Part shown: positions 25,893-34,389 of the stretch, piece by piece
How the letters are laid out: each line of letters opens with the position of its first letter
Position numbering within the stretch: the first letter of the stretch is position 1
Source of the DNA: Clostridium sp. KNHs214
GTDB taxonomy: Bacteria; Bacillota; Clostridia; Clostridiales; Clostridiaceae
Direction: 5' to 3'
Length of the DNA stretch: 64,000 nt
NCBI RefSeq assembly: GCF_000744935.1
Contig: NZ_JQMW01000014.1
Span: forward strand, 62,001-126,000
Translations under genes and position numbers: made by a program
The notes under the pieces: generated by a model
The model's database searches: none
The model's input: only the letters and a program-made list of their open reading frames with translations
What the model was told of the DNA's origin: nothing

Positions 25893-27107
25893 TTATTTTT
25901 TCGTTCTAATTATTTTATACATCTTTAATTGCTTAAATACATTAGGAGCTAAATACATACTGCTCGAAATAACTAAAATTAGTATTGAGTATAACAGCAT
26001 AGATTCATATCCATAATTTTGCAATATATAACTAGAAAATATAGGGCCAATAGAAAATCCTAATGTTCTAAATTCCGCCAATCCAAAATAAAGCGTTTTT
26101 TTTCCATCTGGAGCAATATCGTTAACTATAATATCGGTGGTAGGTATAGATAAAACTTCCCCCATGCTAAATACTATTACAGCTAAAATGAGTAATGCAA
26201 CATTACCTTTTGATATTCCAAACATTAAAAATGCTAAAATAAAGAATCCATTACCTAATAATATACAGATAATATTATTTAACTTTCTTACAAAATACAT
26301 TACTATAAATTGAAGAATTATTCCGCCAATTGAATTTACAATAAGCAATATCGAAAATAAATTTTCAATATTAGGGTTTGATATTTTCAGCGCCAGCGGA
26401 AAAACACTTTCAAATTCAGAAAATGCAGAAAATAATAAAACTGCAGCAATAATATAAACTATTAATTTATAATCTACACTTTCAATAGTTGAAACTTTAA
26501 GATATTTCAAATTACTACCAAAGTCGTCTATACTGATTTCATGAGTATTAATATTCTTCTTCGTTAAAATGAGCACTAATATAATACTAAAAAATAAAAA
26601 TATGGAACATACTATATTAAACTTTCTTCCATTCTTTGAAATAAACATTCCTATAAAAGGTCCTAATATAGCACCAAGACAAACAGTTATGTATTTTAAT
26701 CTAAATACATAATTTTTATTCTCAGAGTTATCCGCATGATAAGTAAATAGCGTTTTTATTACTGGTTCCCAAAAAACTCTACTAAATCCCTCTAAAAAAC
26801 ACAAAATCATAATGATATAAAAATTTTTAGTAAATAATATTAATATATATGGGACAGTTATTAGCATTATACCCAAAATTAAACTATTTATATTTCCTAT
26901 TTTTTTTGAGACAGGCGAGCAAACTGACCCAAAAACCGCCGAAACAATAGGTGCTATTCCTAATAATAATCCTACTTTGTATATATCTATACCTAATTCA
27001 ACATTATAATATACTGCCAATATAGGTAATGTTACATATTGCGCAAAACAATATAGGAAATTTATAATTGTAATTGCAAGTACTTTTTTATTAATATTCA
27101 GCTTCAC
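25893..27107 (-). CDS. MFS transporter of the radical SAM/SpeD operon
   Basis: 404 residues, about twelve membrane helices in two six-helix halves with a central loop (KKNINTHEISIDDFGSNLKY). The loop between helices 2 and 3 (VCSPVSKKIGNINSL) matches the MFS position of the GxxxDRxGR motif, in weakened form. The first codons overlap the SAM decarboxylase stop in an ATGA. As the last gene of a four-gene operon with a small peptide and a radical SAM enzyme, it is the likely exporter of the product. Substrate unknown. Confidence 0.85.
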   Translation of the reverse strand: MKLNINKKVLAITIINFLYCFAQYVTLPILAVYYNVELGIDIYKVGLLLGIAPIVSAVFGSVCSPVSKKIGNINSLILGIMLITVPYILILFTKNFYIIMILCFLEGFSRVFWEPVIKTLFTYHADNSENKNYVFRLKYITVCLGAILGPFIGMFISKNGRKFNIVCSIFLFFSIILVLILTKKNINTHEISIDDFGSNLKYLKVSTIESVDYKLIVYIIAAVLLFSAFSEFESVFPLALKISNPNIENLFSILLIVNSIGGIILQFIVMYFVRKLNNIICILLGNGFFILAFLMFGISKGNVALLILAVIVFSMGEVLSIPTTDIIVNDIAPDGKKTLYFGLAEFRTLGFSIGPIFSSYILQNYGYESMLLYSILILVISSSMYLAPNVFKQLKMYKIIRTKK

Positions 27108-27496
27108 AACTCATTTCCCCTTTTCATTTCCTTAACTGCAATTTTTTGTGGTTTAACTATCTCAACAACAACATCAATAATAGCTTGAGGGTCGCATGTA
27201 TTCCCACATGTAAACGCATCTATAAATAACGCATTACATTCTGGATAAGTATGAATAGAAGCATGTGATTCCGATAAAAGTGCTACTATTGTCACTCCAG
27301 AAGGATTAAATTTTTTTACTAACATTCCCTCACATCTAGCTTCTGATCTTTTAATCCCTAAACTTAATGCTTTCTCTAAAATAGATAAATTATCTAAAAT
27401 TTCATAATCTATACCATATAATTCACCTAATATATGTCTTCCTAAAAATCTATGTTTCTTTCCTGACTTTAATTCATTCTTATTTAAATCCATCAT
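27104..27496 (-). CDS. S-adenosylmethionine decarboxylase proenzyme (SpeH type)
   Basis: 130 residues. The bacterial class 1B enzyme cleaves itself before a Ser to form a pyruvoyl group, then decarboxylates SAM to the aminopropyl donor. Seen: GRHILGELYGID at the N-terminus, the self-processing site LSESHASIHTYPE with the Ser after Glu at about residue 78, then the catalytic Cys in FTCGNTCDPQAII. All key residues are present, so it should be active. No spermidine synthase is nearby. Instead it lies one base after a HemN-like radical SAM gene and overlaps an MFS gene, so dcSAM may feed a specialised pathway. The start region MMDLNK offers two adjacent ATGs. Confidence 0.9.
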   Translation of the reverse strand: MMDLNKNELKSGKKHRFLGRHILGELYGIDYEILDNLSILEKALSLGIKRSEARCEGMLVKKFNPSGVTIVALLSESHASIHTYPECNALFIDAFTCGNTCDPQAIIDVVVEIVKPQKIAVKEMKRGNEL

Positions 27497-27497
27497 A

Positions 27498-28838
27498 TTA
27501 ATTAAACCCCAAATCTATGTTCCACTCTTCTACAAACCTATTTTTTTCTAAACACCTTCCATTAATATAATCTTCAAGTTTCTTTTGATCTGATGTGGGT
27601 GATAAATAGTATAAAAGATTAACATACCAATACCATCCTAATTGAGTAAGTTCAAATTTATCTTCTTTTTCTATAATTAATCCATGATTTATTGCTAATC
27701 TTAATCTTGACAAAACTTCTGGATCAACTAACTCATAGTTTATTTTTGATTTCTCCACTTCACCATGATATGGTAAATGTAAACAGATCCCTTTATTTTC
27801 ACACACTTTTTTATCATATTGATATATATCAAAATCATAACAATTGCTATTTAGTAGATCATTTATATATTTTTTTGTATTACTACTATTACTAATTAAA
27901 AACCCATCAAAAATAGAACATGCAGCACTACCAAAACCTATGACTTCATGTCCTTTATACCCGTATACCGCCTCATGATATTGGAATCTATATTCATCCG
28001 TAACTACATTATGATTATTAAAAATATTTTTACTAGATTTTATATACCCATGGCCATTATGAGGTAAATATCCATTGTTTTTCATAGATTCTCTTAAAAT
28101 TACATTCATTAGAAATTTTGTTAAACCAGATGTTGCATTTAAGTTGTGATTTTTATATTCAGTACTCAATCTTGTTTGAGTAACTAAATTATTTATAGGA
28201 TATATATCGATTGTCGGAGTATTTAATTTAATAGCACAGTTTAAATCCCTTATAAATTCATCAATTGTTTGTCCATGCATCCCATACAACATATCAATAC
28301 ATACATATTTAAAATTATCATTTAATAATTTTGCCCCATAATAAATTTGTTCTAGTGTAGCAGAGAGTTTAAATAATTCTCTATATTTAGGATTAAATGT
28401 TTGAACTCCCATTCTAGCATGTGTAACGCCAATTGATTTTAACGCTTCTACTCTGTCTGGCGTTACCGTTTTAGCATTCATTTCATATGAAAATTCCTTT
28501 AATTGTGATAAGTCAAAATTCTCATGTATTGCTTTTCCTATTTTTAATATGTGCCTTGGCTTTAGTATAGAAGGTGTCCCCCCACCAAAGAAAATTGCAT
28601 TTATAGGGAATTTCTTAATATTTTTATATTTACTCTTTAAATATATTTCTTTAATTAATGCGTCTGTATATAAGTCTAACGTTTCTTCATCTTTACATAC
28701 TTCTCTTGAAAATGGACAAAATGCGCATATATCTTGACAAAACGGTATGTGAAAATATAATGCTCTATTTTTAGGCAAATCACCAACTACATCAAATATC
28801 TCCATTTTGTTGTTACTTATTTTTTTTTTCAATATCAT
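27498..28838 (-). CDS. HemN/HemW-like radical SAM enzyme
   Basis: 446 residues. ALYFHIPFCQDICAFCPFS holds the CxxxCxxC cluster motif at about 34-41, then AIFFGGGTPSIL, a MGVQTFNPKYRELF stretch and a GYKGHEVIGFGSAAC turn, all typical of coproporphyrinogen-dehydrogenase-like proteins. A HemN_C-like helical tail follows (LRLAINHGLIIEKEDKFELT). Relatives include heme chaperones, class C methylases of thiopeptides and cyclopropanases, so the fold does not fix the reaction. Genomic context (a 40-aa peptide overlapping its start, a SAM decarboxylase and an MFS) points to natural-product chemistry rather than heme synthesis. Confidence 0.85.
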   Translation of the reverse strand: MILKKKISNNKMEIFDVVGDLPKNRALYFHIPFCQDICAFCPFSREVCKDEETLDLYTDALIKEIYLKSKYKNIKKFPINAIFFGGGTPSILKPRHILKIGKAIHENFDLSQLKEFSYEMNAKTVTPDRVEALKSIGVTHARMGVQTFNPKYRELFKLSATLEQIYYGAKLLNDNFKYVCIDMLYGMHGQTIDEFIRDLNCAIKLNTPTIDIYPINNLVTQTRLSTEYKNHNLNATSGLTKFLMNVILRESMKNNGYLPHNGHGYIKSSKNIFNNHNVVTDEYRFQYHEAVYGYKGHEVIGFGSAACSIFDGFLISNSSNTKKYINDLLNSNCYDFDIYQYDKKVCENKGICLHLPYHGEVEKSKINYELVDPEVLSRLRLAINHGLIIEKEDKFELTQLGWYWYVNLLYYLSPTSDQKKLEDYINGRCLEKNRFVEEWNIDLGFN

Positions 28839-28935
28839 TATTTAACTTTTCAAACGCAAAGGGAAAAAACCAGTTATATATTGGTAAATTAAACTTAAAT
28901 GGAGTAAATCCATTATCTGTAAACTCTAAATTCAT
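28813..28935 (-). CDS. Small aromatic peptide, candidate substrate of the HemN-like enzyme
   Basis: 40 residues with a strong ribosome site (AAGGAGGATG, seven bases before ATG). It has an unusually aromatic centre, FTPFKFNLPIYNWFFPFAF (eight Phe/Trp/Tyr), and a charged end (EKLNNDIEKKNK). Its 3' end overlaps the radical SAM start by 26 bases in another frame, so the two are coupled. It has no clear signal peptide. It might be a precursor peptide, a membrane-binding micropeptide or a leader controlling the operon. It is not recognised. Confidence 0.6.
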   Translation of the reverse strand: MNLEFTDNGFTPFKFNLPIYNWFFPFAFEKLNNDIEKKNK

Positions 28936-28996
28936 TAAATATCATCCTCCTTAAGTTTATCAAAGGAAATTAATTATTAAAGCAAAATTATTCAAC

Positions 28997-29014
28997 TTAC
29001 CATACTACTGTCAT
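28997..29014 (-). other. Five-codon leader ORF (MTVVW) with strong ribosome site
   Basis: GGGGGGTGAAAGTG is followed at once by ATG ACA GTA GTA TGG TAA, 61 bases before the 40-aa peptide start. A well-placed Shine-Dalgarno in front of so short a frame suggests a regulatory leader, but chance cannot be ruled out. Confidence 0.3.
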
Positions 29015-29105
29015 CACTTTCACCCCCCTTTTTTTGTATTTTTTTGTTGATATACACATATGTTAACACTTAATTTATAAAGTAAACATATTCCTTTTAC
29101 TTTTT

Positions 29106-29286
29106 TTATTTTTCTTCTGTATCTGGATCAATACAGTTATTCATACCTTTTATCTCACTGTTACTGGATGTTAAGTTTTTAAATTCAGTGCCTATAGTCT
29201 TTCTTTGCTTTAACCATCCTTGTCCCATTATTAAGAATAGCTATTGTACATAATGCTAATACCATAGTTTTCATTACTTTTTTCAT
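29106..29286 (-). pseudogene. Phr-like signal pro-peptide gene, frameshifted
   Basis: AAGGGGGATT precedes ATG 29286. The signal-peptide part (MKKVMKTMVLALCTIAILNN) closely matches the intact pro-peptides at 47.2 and 50.5 kb. After MVKAK one extra A in the GAAAG run puts the frame into an early stop. Shifting frame recovers IGTEFKNLTSSNSEIKGMNN and the family C-terminus CIDPDTEEK. The receptor that should start divergently near 29450 is gone, cut off by transposase remnants. Confidence 0.8.
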
Positions 29287-29375
29287 AATAATCCCCCTTA
29301 TGTTTTAATAGCAAAATATAACCATTAAAGTAAGCAGTTTGTATTTTACATATATTGTATCACTTATTTTAGAAT

Positions 29376-29398
29376 AAGTAAATAGTTTATATTTACTT
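29376..29398. promoter_or_regulatory. Candidate RRNPP operator, orphan copy
   Basis: AAGTAAA-N9-TTTACTT palindrome identical in layout to those at 47472-47494 and 50767-50789. A TTTACT/TATACT promoter overlaps it, but no receptor gene follows. A conserved TTTTACATATATTGTATCA box lies just to its left. Confidence 0.6.
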
Positions 29399-29607
29399 TC
29401 ATATGTTTTTTTTATTATACTATACTTAGATTAATTATATGAGTGAATTAGGAAACTAATTTCCAGTAAGTTTTTCAATAACACTAATATTATTTTAGTG
29501 CGGAGCACTTATTATATTATGGTTTTTATTTAGTTTTACTTAAAAAAGAGTATAGCAAAGCTAACTCACCGATAGGTGAATTTTCTCAAGACTTAACATT
29601 ATCTAGA

Positions 29608-30669
29608 TTAGCATGCTTTATTTATAGCTAATTCTAGAATGTTCAATAGGTTAGTTTTAAAAATAGATAGTTGAGCATCCAAATGAATATTGATGCTATG
29701 GATTAATGTCCACCAACACCAACGTTTTTTACCACGGCAGTGGGATTCTTCCATATTATAGTCTTCAAGTATTCTTTTATTTACTCGCTCTGAAGAAGTT
29801 CTCTTTTTCATTATTTGTTTCCAAAGGTCAGAGTTTCTAGGTATAGCAGTAAATAAACGCAAGTCATCACTTGGCTTTACGTATATTACACGGCCGTAGG
29901 CACTAGGAGAACATTCTTCCTTATGAGGACATTCTTTAATTTTACCTTTTACTAAAGGACATCTATATTTAATTCTACTTCTACCTTTATCGTACCAATC
30001 ATATACCATTGGTTGGTTGCATTTGCAGATAGGAATACCGTCCTTAGTATATCCAATTGGTGGTTCATATTTATTTTTACCTTTACCCTTTGGATTAAGG
30101 GATATAGCAGCTTTTATATTCCATTCATTAAGAAGTTTATACGTAGGATAGTTATCATGAGCAGCATCTGCGATGAACTTATCGAAGTTAAACAAAGGAT
30201 ACATCTTTCTAACTTCTGAAAGTGCAAAAATTGCAGTAACACCATCATAACGCTGTGCTTGTACCATCCTAAAATATATAGGAAGATCCTTTTTAACATT
30301 AGGATTATAGACACTAAGAAAATATAGGCAATGACCATAATACCACTTTTCGTGGTAACTGTCCCAACCGCGTCTAGCGTCAGGGTCAGAGAATCTTCTA
30401 TTGCATTTGCAGTTAAAAACACCTTTTTTAACACAATCGCAGGTCTTAATGCCTAATGAGCTTCCGCCTGTTTCAAGACAGGTGCCATCTCCAGATATAT
30501 CAAGTTTTTGAGTATCACCAAGGAGACCTAGTTTGGCAGAAGGCTCAACAGCTAACTTTGCAAAAATTTGTTGAAATAGCTTTTCATGGCGAGTTTCGAT
30601 GGTTCGTCCCGTAAGAGCTTGTTCAACTAAATTTTTAATAACACCAGGATGTTTTGGTGGTAGTTTTTA
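29608..30669 (-). pseudogene. IS1182-like transposase, 5'-truncated
   Basis: An open frame without a start runs from about 30669 to the stop at 29608, about 353 codons. First Asp region LDISGDGTCLETGGSS, second Asp in FIADAAHDNYPTYKLL, Glu in KKRTSSERVNKRILEDY, with a Cys-rich insert (CKCNQPMVYD, CPLVKGKIKECPHKEEC) as in IS1182 relatives. The N-terminal DNA-binding part is missing, and an in-frame stop lies at the junction with the neighbouring hairpin repeat at 30669. It is not the same element as the intact copy at 18.2 kb. Confidence 0.8.
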
Positions 30670-30747
30670 AATCTATAAAACTCTTTTTATACAAACTAAA
30701 ATGAGTTTTATATCACATATTAGCATACGATTTATACTTTCAATACT
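30669..30747. repeat. REP-C hairpin repeat
   Basis: AATCTATAAAACTC, a TTTATACAAACTAAAATGAG hairpin top, and TTAGCATACGATTTATACTT repeat almost exactly at 36,213-36,288. AAAACTC and GAGTTTT form the stem. It borders the truncated transposase. Confidence 0.7.
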
Positions 30748-30779
30748 AACCTCCATTTCGCCGCTACCGCTGCGACACA

Positions 30780-31039
30780 AATAGTAATGAAAAAATGGTG
30801 TAGGTTTTTCACCATTTGTCAATAATTAAATTGAGGAGAAGATATACTACAAAGCACGATGAGGTAAGTCGTAGATTACTTCTCAGTTTAAAACAGCATA
30901 CTAACCAGTGTAAGTATCATCTTTCAAGCACAAATAAATGGTTCTATGAGACCGCACGCTAATCATTGTTTTAGCTCTTTGTTAAATGTGTAATGGTTCA
31001 GTCAATGTCTTCTCCTCATTTATAAAAGGAGGCTGTGCC
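30780..31039 (+). other. IS110 left non-coding end, possible bridge-RNA remnant
   Basis: About 250 bases with no ORF lie directly upstream of the IS110-type transposase start, with local stems such as GAAAAAATGGTG/CACCATTTGTC and GGAGAAG/CTTCTCC. In IS110-family elements the region before the transposase encodes the bridge RNA that pairs donor and target. Whether the two loops are intact here was not determined. Confidence 0.35.
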
Positions 31040-31300
31040 ATGAAAATTGTTTACCCTATCTGCTGTGGTGTCGATGTACATAAAACTTTTCTCGTTGCCA
31101 CAATTATTACTTCACAGGGTATTACACCACATTATTCAAAAAAAAAAATTTTCAACTTTTAACAATTCCATTTATCAATTTAAGCAGTGGCTAATTGACA
31201 ATAATTGCTACGATGTATGCATGGAATCCACAGGGAAATATTGGGTTCCTGTCTATAATCTTTTGGAAGATACCATCCATATTACTATTGCCCAAAGAAT
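31040..31300 (+). pseudogene. IS110-family transposase fragment
   Basis: AAAGGAGGC precedes ATG 31040. MKIVYPICCGVDVHKTFLVA contains the first catalytic Asp motif (GVDVHK) of the DEDD transposases. A run of A residues near 31140 has shifted the frame. The continuation (FNNSIYQFKQWLIDNNCYDV, then MESTGKYWVPVYNLL with the conserved E-S-T-G) is open only in the next frame. The gene stops abruptly at the REP-B copy at 31306, losing the rest of the protein. Confidence 0.85.
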
Positions 31301-31305
31301 AAATC

Positions 31306-31362
31306 GGGGACAGTTAACAACTTTTAGACTTTAAATTTAGCTAAAAGTTGTTAACCGTCCCC
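31306..31362. repeat. GGGACAGTTAAC hairpin repeat (REP-B)
   Basis: GGGGACAGTTAACAACTTTT and AAAAGTTGTTAACCGTCCCC form a perfect 20-base stem. It interrupts the IS110 fragment on one side and follows the LolA-like gene stop on the other. Nearly identical to 24367-24423. Confidence 0.85.
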
Positions 31363-31384
31363 ATCTTTGTCCCCATTTTTGAAC

Positions 31385-32302
31385 TTATTTTTTTACATAT
31401 CCAGAAGTGTTTTTATTGTATGAACTTTCATCTATTGGAGTGTTTACTTCTAATTTAGTACATTCCAATTTTTCTTTTATTTTTCCATTATCATTAAATG
31501 AGAAAAATCGAAGTATTATTCCAGTTTCTTTATCCATAAGTAAAGAAAATTTTCCTTGCATATTACTAGATAGATTTGAATCAATTACTCCAGTTAACTT
31601 ATATACATCTCTTCCTAAAAAGGTAGAGTCTGTGTAATTCCAATCTTCATAAATAAATAGATATGTTGGAACTGCCTCCGCACAAATAATATTACTACTT
31701 ATTCCTAAATATCCAATGTCTTCTCTCTTAAGTGATGGTTCTATAAATAATCTAATGGGTCTTACTATTGTAGGCTTTCCTCTGAACTGTCTTTCCTCAA
31801 ACTCCCTATAGCTTTTATCATTATCATCAAAAACCTTTCTTTTATCATTATGATAAATTAACGTTATAGTTTTTTTTCCTTCTTCTGCAATTACAGATAC
31901 AGAAGATTTATTTTCCACATCAACTGCAAAGGTGGATTTCATGCGAGAGTTTTGGATAGTTCCTTCTTCCGTAAATTCCCCTTTGCAGGTTTTAAAATTA
32001 TCTACAGCATTAATCATCTTAAAATGTATTTCTTCCTTATCAGGATACTTTAAATTATTTTTGACTCTTTCTCCTATTGGATTTGATTTTAGCGCGTCTT
32101 CCTCTTGCTTTGAAAGTTTTATTTCCTTGTTAAGATTATCTTCCTTTAGATTTTCCTTTTGTACTACTGTAACTTCCTTCTTCTTATTGGAATTACTTAC
32201 ATTAGCATTAGGCCCTCTTAATTTAATTTCGTAGACTATAAGAGACACAGCTAATATTGTCAATACTATTGCTACTATGTAGCCCCTAGATTTTTTATCC
32301 AT
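31385..32302 (-). CDS. Membrane-anchored LolA/MucB-like protein
   Basis: 305 residues. One N-terminal membrane helix (YIVAIVLTILAVSLIVYEI) puts the rest outside the cell, after a charged linker (KKKEVTVVQKENLKED). The folded part (FKTCKGEFTEEGTIQNSR, VSVIAEEGKKTITLIYH, YKLTGVIDSNLSSN, LLMDKETGIILRF) looks like the LolA/RseB-type beta sheet seen in several clostridial anchored proteins. No enzyme motif. It is the last gene of the three-permease ABC operon, nine bases after the DUF5028-like gene, so it may present substrate to the transporter. A truncated copy sits at 24.4-25.0 kb. Confidence 0.65.
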   Translation of the reverse strand: MDKKSRGYIVAIVLTILAVSLIVYEIKLRGPNANVSNSNKKKEVTVVQKENLKEDNLNKEIKLSKQEEDALKSNPIGERVKNNLKYPDKEEIHFKMINAVDNFKTCKGEFTEEGTIQNSRMKSTFAVDVENKSSVSVIAEEGKKTITLIYHNDKRKVFDDNDKSYREFEERQFRGKPTIVRPIRLFIEPSLKREDIGYLGISSNIICAEAVPTYLFIYEDWNYTDSTFLGRDVYKLTGVIDSNLSSNMQGKFSLLMDKETGIILRFFSFNDNGKIKEKLECTKLEVNTPIDESSYNKNTSGYVKK

Positions 32303-32311
32303 ACTTTCCCC

Positions 32312-32842
32312 CTAAATTTTTATTGCCTTTCTATATCTAATACCCTTATAAAATTTTTCTTTTATTTCATTAGGATATAGTTTTTCTCTTAAATACATAT
32401 ATACATTATCTTTTCCTTTTTCGTAACGCTCTTTTTCAAGTGTATACACCTGTGTAAGAAGTAACTTTTCTCCTGGCTTAATATTTTTTAAATCTCCTCC
32501 AGTAACCTCAGGAGGGCCTGTACTAACACTATAACAATCTATGACTATATCCGACTCTTGAAAACTAATAGCATTTTTCACTTCAGATGTGTTGTTCACA
32601 ATTTCTGACTTTACCACAAGTTCCATAAATTCTGTTCCTACTTTATTTTTGGCATTAGATTTTCTGGTTTCCGTTGAAAGTATTTTTATTTGAAGTCCTT
32701 CACAGTCTGCATAATTTCCATCTTTGTAATACTCCATCGTGTATTTTAAGGGAACATTGTGGTTAACCTTGTAATATCGATATCCAAATATTACAAGTAA
32801 TATAACTAATAAAAACATAGCGATTTTACCTTTTTTCATCAC
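32312..32842 (-). CDS. Anchored DUF5028-like protein
   Basis: 176 residues with one N-terminal membrane helix (IAMFLLVILLVIFGYRYYKV) and an extracellular beta-rich domain (LQIKILSTETRKSN, EFMELVVKSEIVNNTSEV, GDLKNIKPGEKLLLTQVYTL) that resembles immunoglobulin-like DUF4352/DUF5028 domains next to ABC transporter genes. Function unknown. Its start overlaps the ATPase stop by four bases, so it is part of the operon and may act as an accessory or immunity factor of the transporter. Confidence 0.6.
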   Translation of the reverse strand: MMKKGKIAMFLLVILLVIFGYRYYKVNHNVPLKYTMEYYKDGNYADCEGLQIKILSTETRKSNAKNKVGTEFMELVVKSEIVNNTSEVKNAISFQESDIVIDCYSVSTGPPEVTGGDLKNIKPGEKLLLTQVYTLEKERYEKGKDNVYMYLREKLYPNEIKEKFYKGIRYRKAIKI

Positions 32843-33504
32843 TGCTCCTCCCCTAATATTTCATGATTAACAATAGAGCCACTTTCTATGTAAAAAATTT
32901 CATCTGCTAAAAACTCTAATTCCTCCTTATCATGACTTGCTATTAAAATTAACTTATTGTTTTCTTTCATATTCATAAGTAATTTTTTAATTAATGCCAC
33001 CGCATCTGAATCTAATGCATTAGTGGGCTCATCTAATATTATTAGCTCTGGATTTTCCATTAAGGCTTGAGCTATTCCTAAACGTTGCTTCATACCTAAT
33101 GAATATTTTTTAAACTTCTTTTTATCCTCGGGATCTAATCCTACTGCTGCTATAGTTTCTTTAATTTCATTCTCTCCTATTTTATTATTAATTTCAGAAA
33201 TAAGCTTAAGGTTTTCATAGCCGCTTAAATTTGGTAAGAAACCAGGATATTCAATAATAACCCCCACACTTTCAGGAAATGAAATATCTTCTCCTAACAC
33301 GTGTCCATTAATTTCTACCTTTCCCTCTGTTGGCTTTATTAATCCACACAAAGCTCTAAATAACATAGTTTTGCCTGAACCATTTTTACCTCTAAATCCA
33401 TATATTTTTCCCTTATTAAGCTTTAAATTTATATTATTAAGAACCCTTGTATTCTTTATTTCCTTAGATAAGTTTTCCACTTTTAAATAATAATTTTCAT
33501 TCAT
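32839..33504 (-). CDS. ABC transporter ATPase
   Basis: 221 residues, GGGGTG ribosome site. Walker A GKNGSGKTMLFR (Gly-Phe-Arg before it replaces the more common Gly-Leu), signature YSLGMKQRLGIAQA, Walker B LIILDEPTNALDSD, H-loop LIASHDKEELEFL. This short CcmA/BcrA-like form lacks the C-terminal extension. It serves the three permease proteins encoded upstream (33,591-35,971). Lantibiotic-type or multidrug export is likely; the substrate is not visible. Confidence 0.92.
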   Translation of the reverse strand: MNENYYLKVENLSKEIKNTRVLNNINLKLNKGKIYGFRGKNGSGKTMLFRALCGLIKPTEGKVEINGHVLGEDISFPESVGVIIEYPGFLPNLSGYENLKLISEINNKIGENEIKETIAAVGLDPEDKKKFKKYSLGMKQRLGIAQALMENPELIILDEPTNALDSDAVALIKKLLMNMKENNKLILIASHDKEELEFLADEIFYIESGSIVNHEILGEEQ

Positions 33505-33590
33505 GAATACACCCCACTAACTTTAACCATTTTAGCTCTCACAAGCATATTTTTTAAGGCTATTTTTTTCACATCTCACTTTACTCTATC

Positions 33591-34385
33591 CTATATAAAA
33601 TCTTTATGTTTTAATAACTTATATCCCAAAATCATCAATACGACACTTATGAGTACCGTATAAATAATTGAGAATGTTATTGATAATCCAATTTTAATAT
33701 TAAAATAATTATGTCTTAAAATCATAGAATGAGTTCCTATAAGAAATTTATTTTTAGATACTATAGACATTGTTAAAATTATAGTTGTTATTAAAAATGA
33801 ATATCTAGAATTTATAACTATTGATAGTGTGCATTGAATAAATACCATTGCTATAGAAGTTAATATGTAAGTGATAATCATCCATATAATAATAGTTAAA
33901 TGTGGTACTTTCATAACCAGTTCATCATTCATTAATTTACTACTATCTAAACTAAATCCTAAAGCTATCCCTCCTAATAAATATGTTAAAAGCATTAATA
34001 TTAAATATATAAAAACTACATTTATAATGATCCAGACACACTTTGATATCCAATATAGAGAAATTTTCTTACTTCTAAGTAAAACGTAATTGGAATCTCT
34101 TTTAATGTTTTCACTAATAAAATCTCCTAAAATGAATATTATAAAGACGTTTATAATTAACCAATTCATAGGGATATTTATTGAGTACATATTAAATATT
34201 AAGTCTTTATATATAAGGAAAAACAAATCCATTAAATTTCCATTATAATTAATTATATTTACTATGCTTCCTATATTTAAAATAAGCATAATAGTTAAAA
34301 ATAATATGAGTTTTTTCTTATAAAAATTAAATCCTTGAATAAGATCTAGCTTTAATATATTTCTAAATGATTTTAAATTATCCAT
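33591..34385 (-). CDS. ABC permease subunit (third of three)
   Basis: 264 residues with about six membrane helices (LILFLTIMLILNIGSIVNII, WLIINVFIIFILGDFISENI, ISIVSK-type core, and final SIIYTVLISVVLMILGYKLL). IFILGDFISENIKRDSNYVLLRSKKISLYW matches the cytosolic loop pattern of ABC-2 permeases. Four bases separate it from the preceding permease gene. About 86 bases follow before the ATPase gene. Very hydrophobic and AT-rich; no closer family recognised. Confidence 0.75.
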   Translation of the reverse strand: MDNLKSFRNILKLDLIQGFNFYKKKLILFLTIMLILNIGSIVNIINYNGNLMDLFFLIYKDLIFNMYSINIPMNWLIINVFIIFILGDFISENIKRDSNYVLLRSKKISLYWISKCVWIIINVVFIYLILMLLTYLLGGIALGFSLDSSKLMNDELVMKVPHLTIIIWMIITYILTSIAMVFIQCTLSIVINSRYSFLITTIILTMSIVSKNKFLIGTHSMILRHNYFNIKIGLSITFSIIYTVLISVVLMILGYKLLKHKDFI

Positions 34386-34389
34386 TACA

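Noticed and set aside
27104-27496. Ordinary polyamine biosynthesis gene
   Set aside because: No spermidine synthase, arginase or agmatinase gene is nearby, and it is tightly coupled to a radical SAM gene and an exporter; kept as decarboxylase but not as a polyamine operon.
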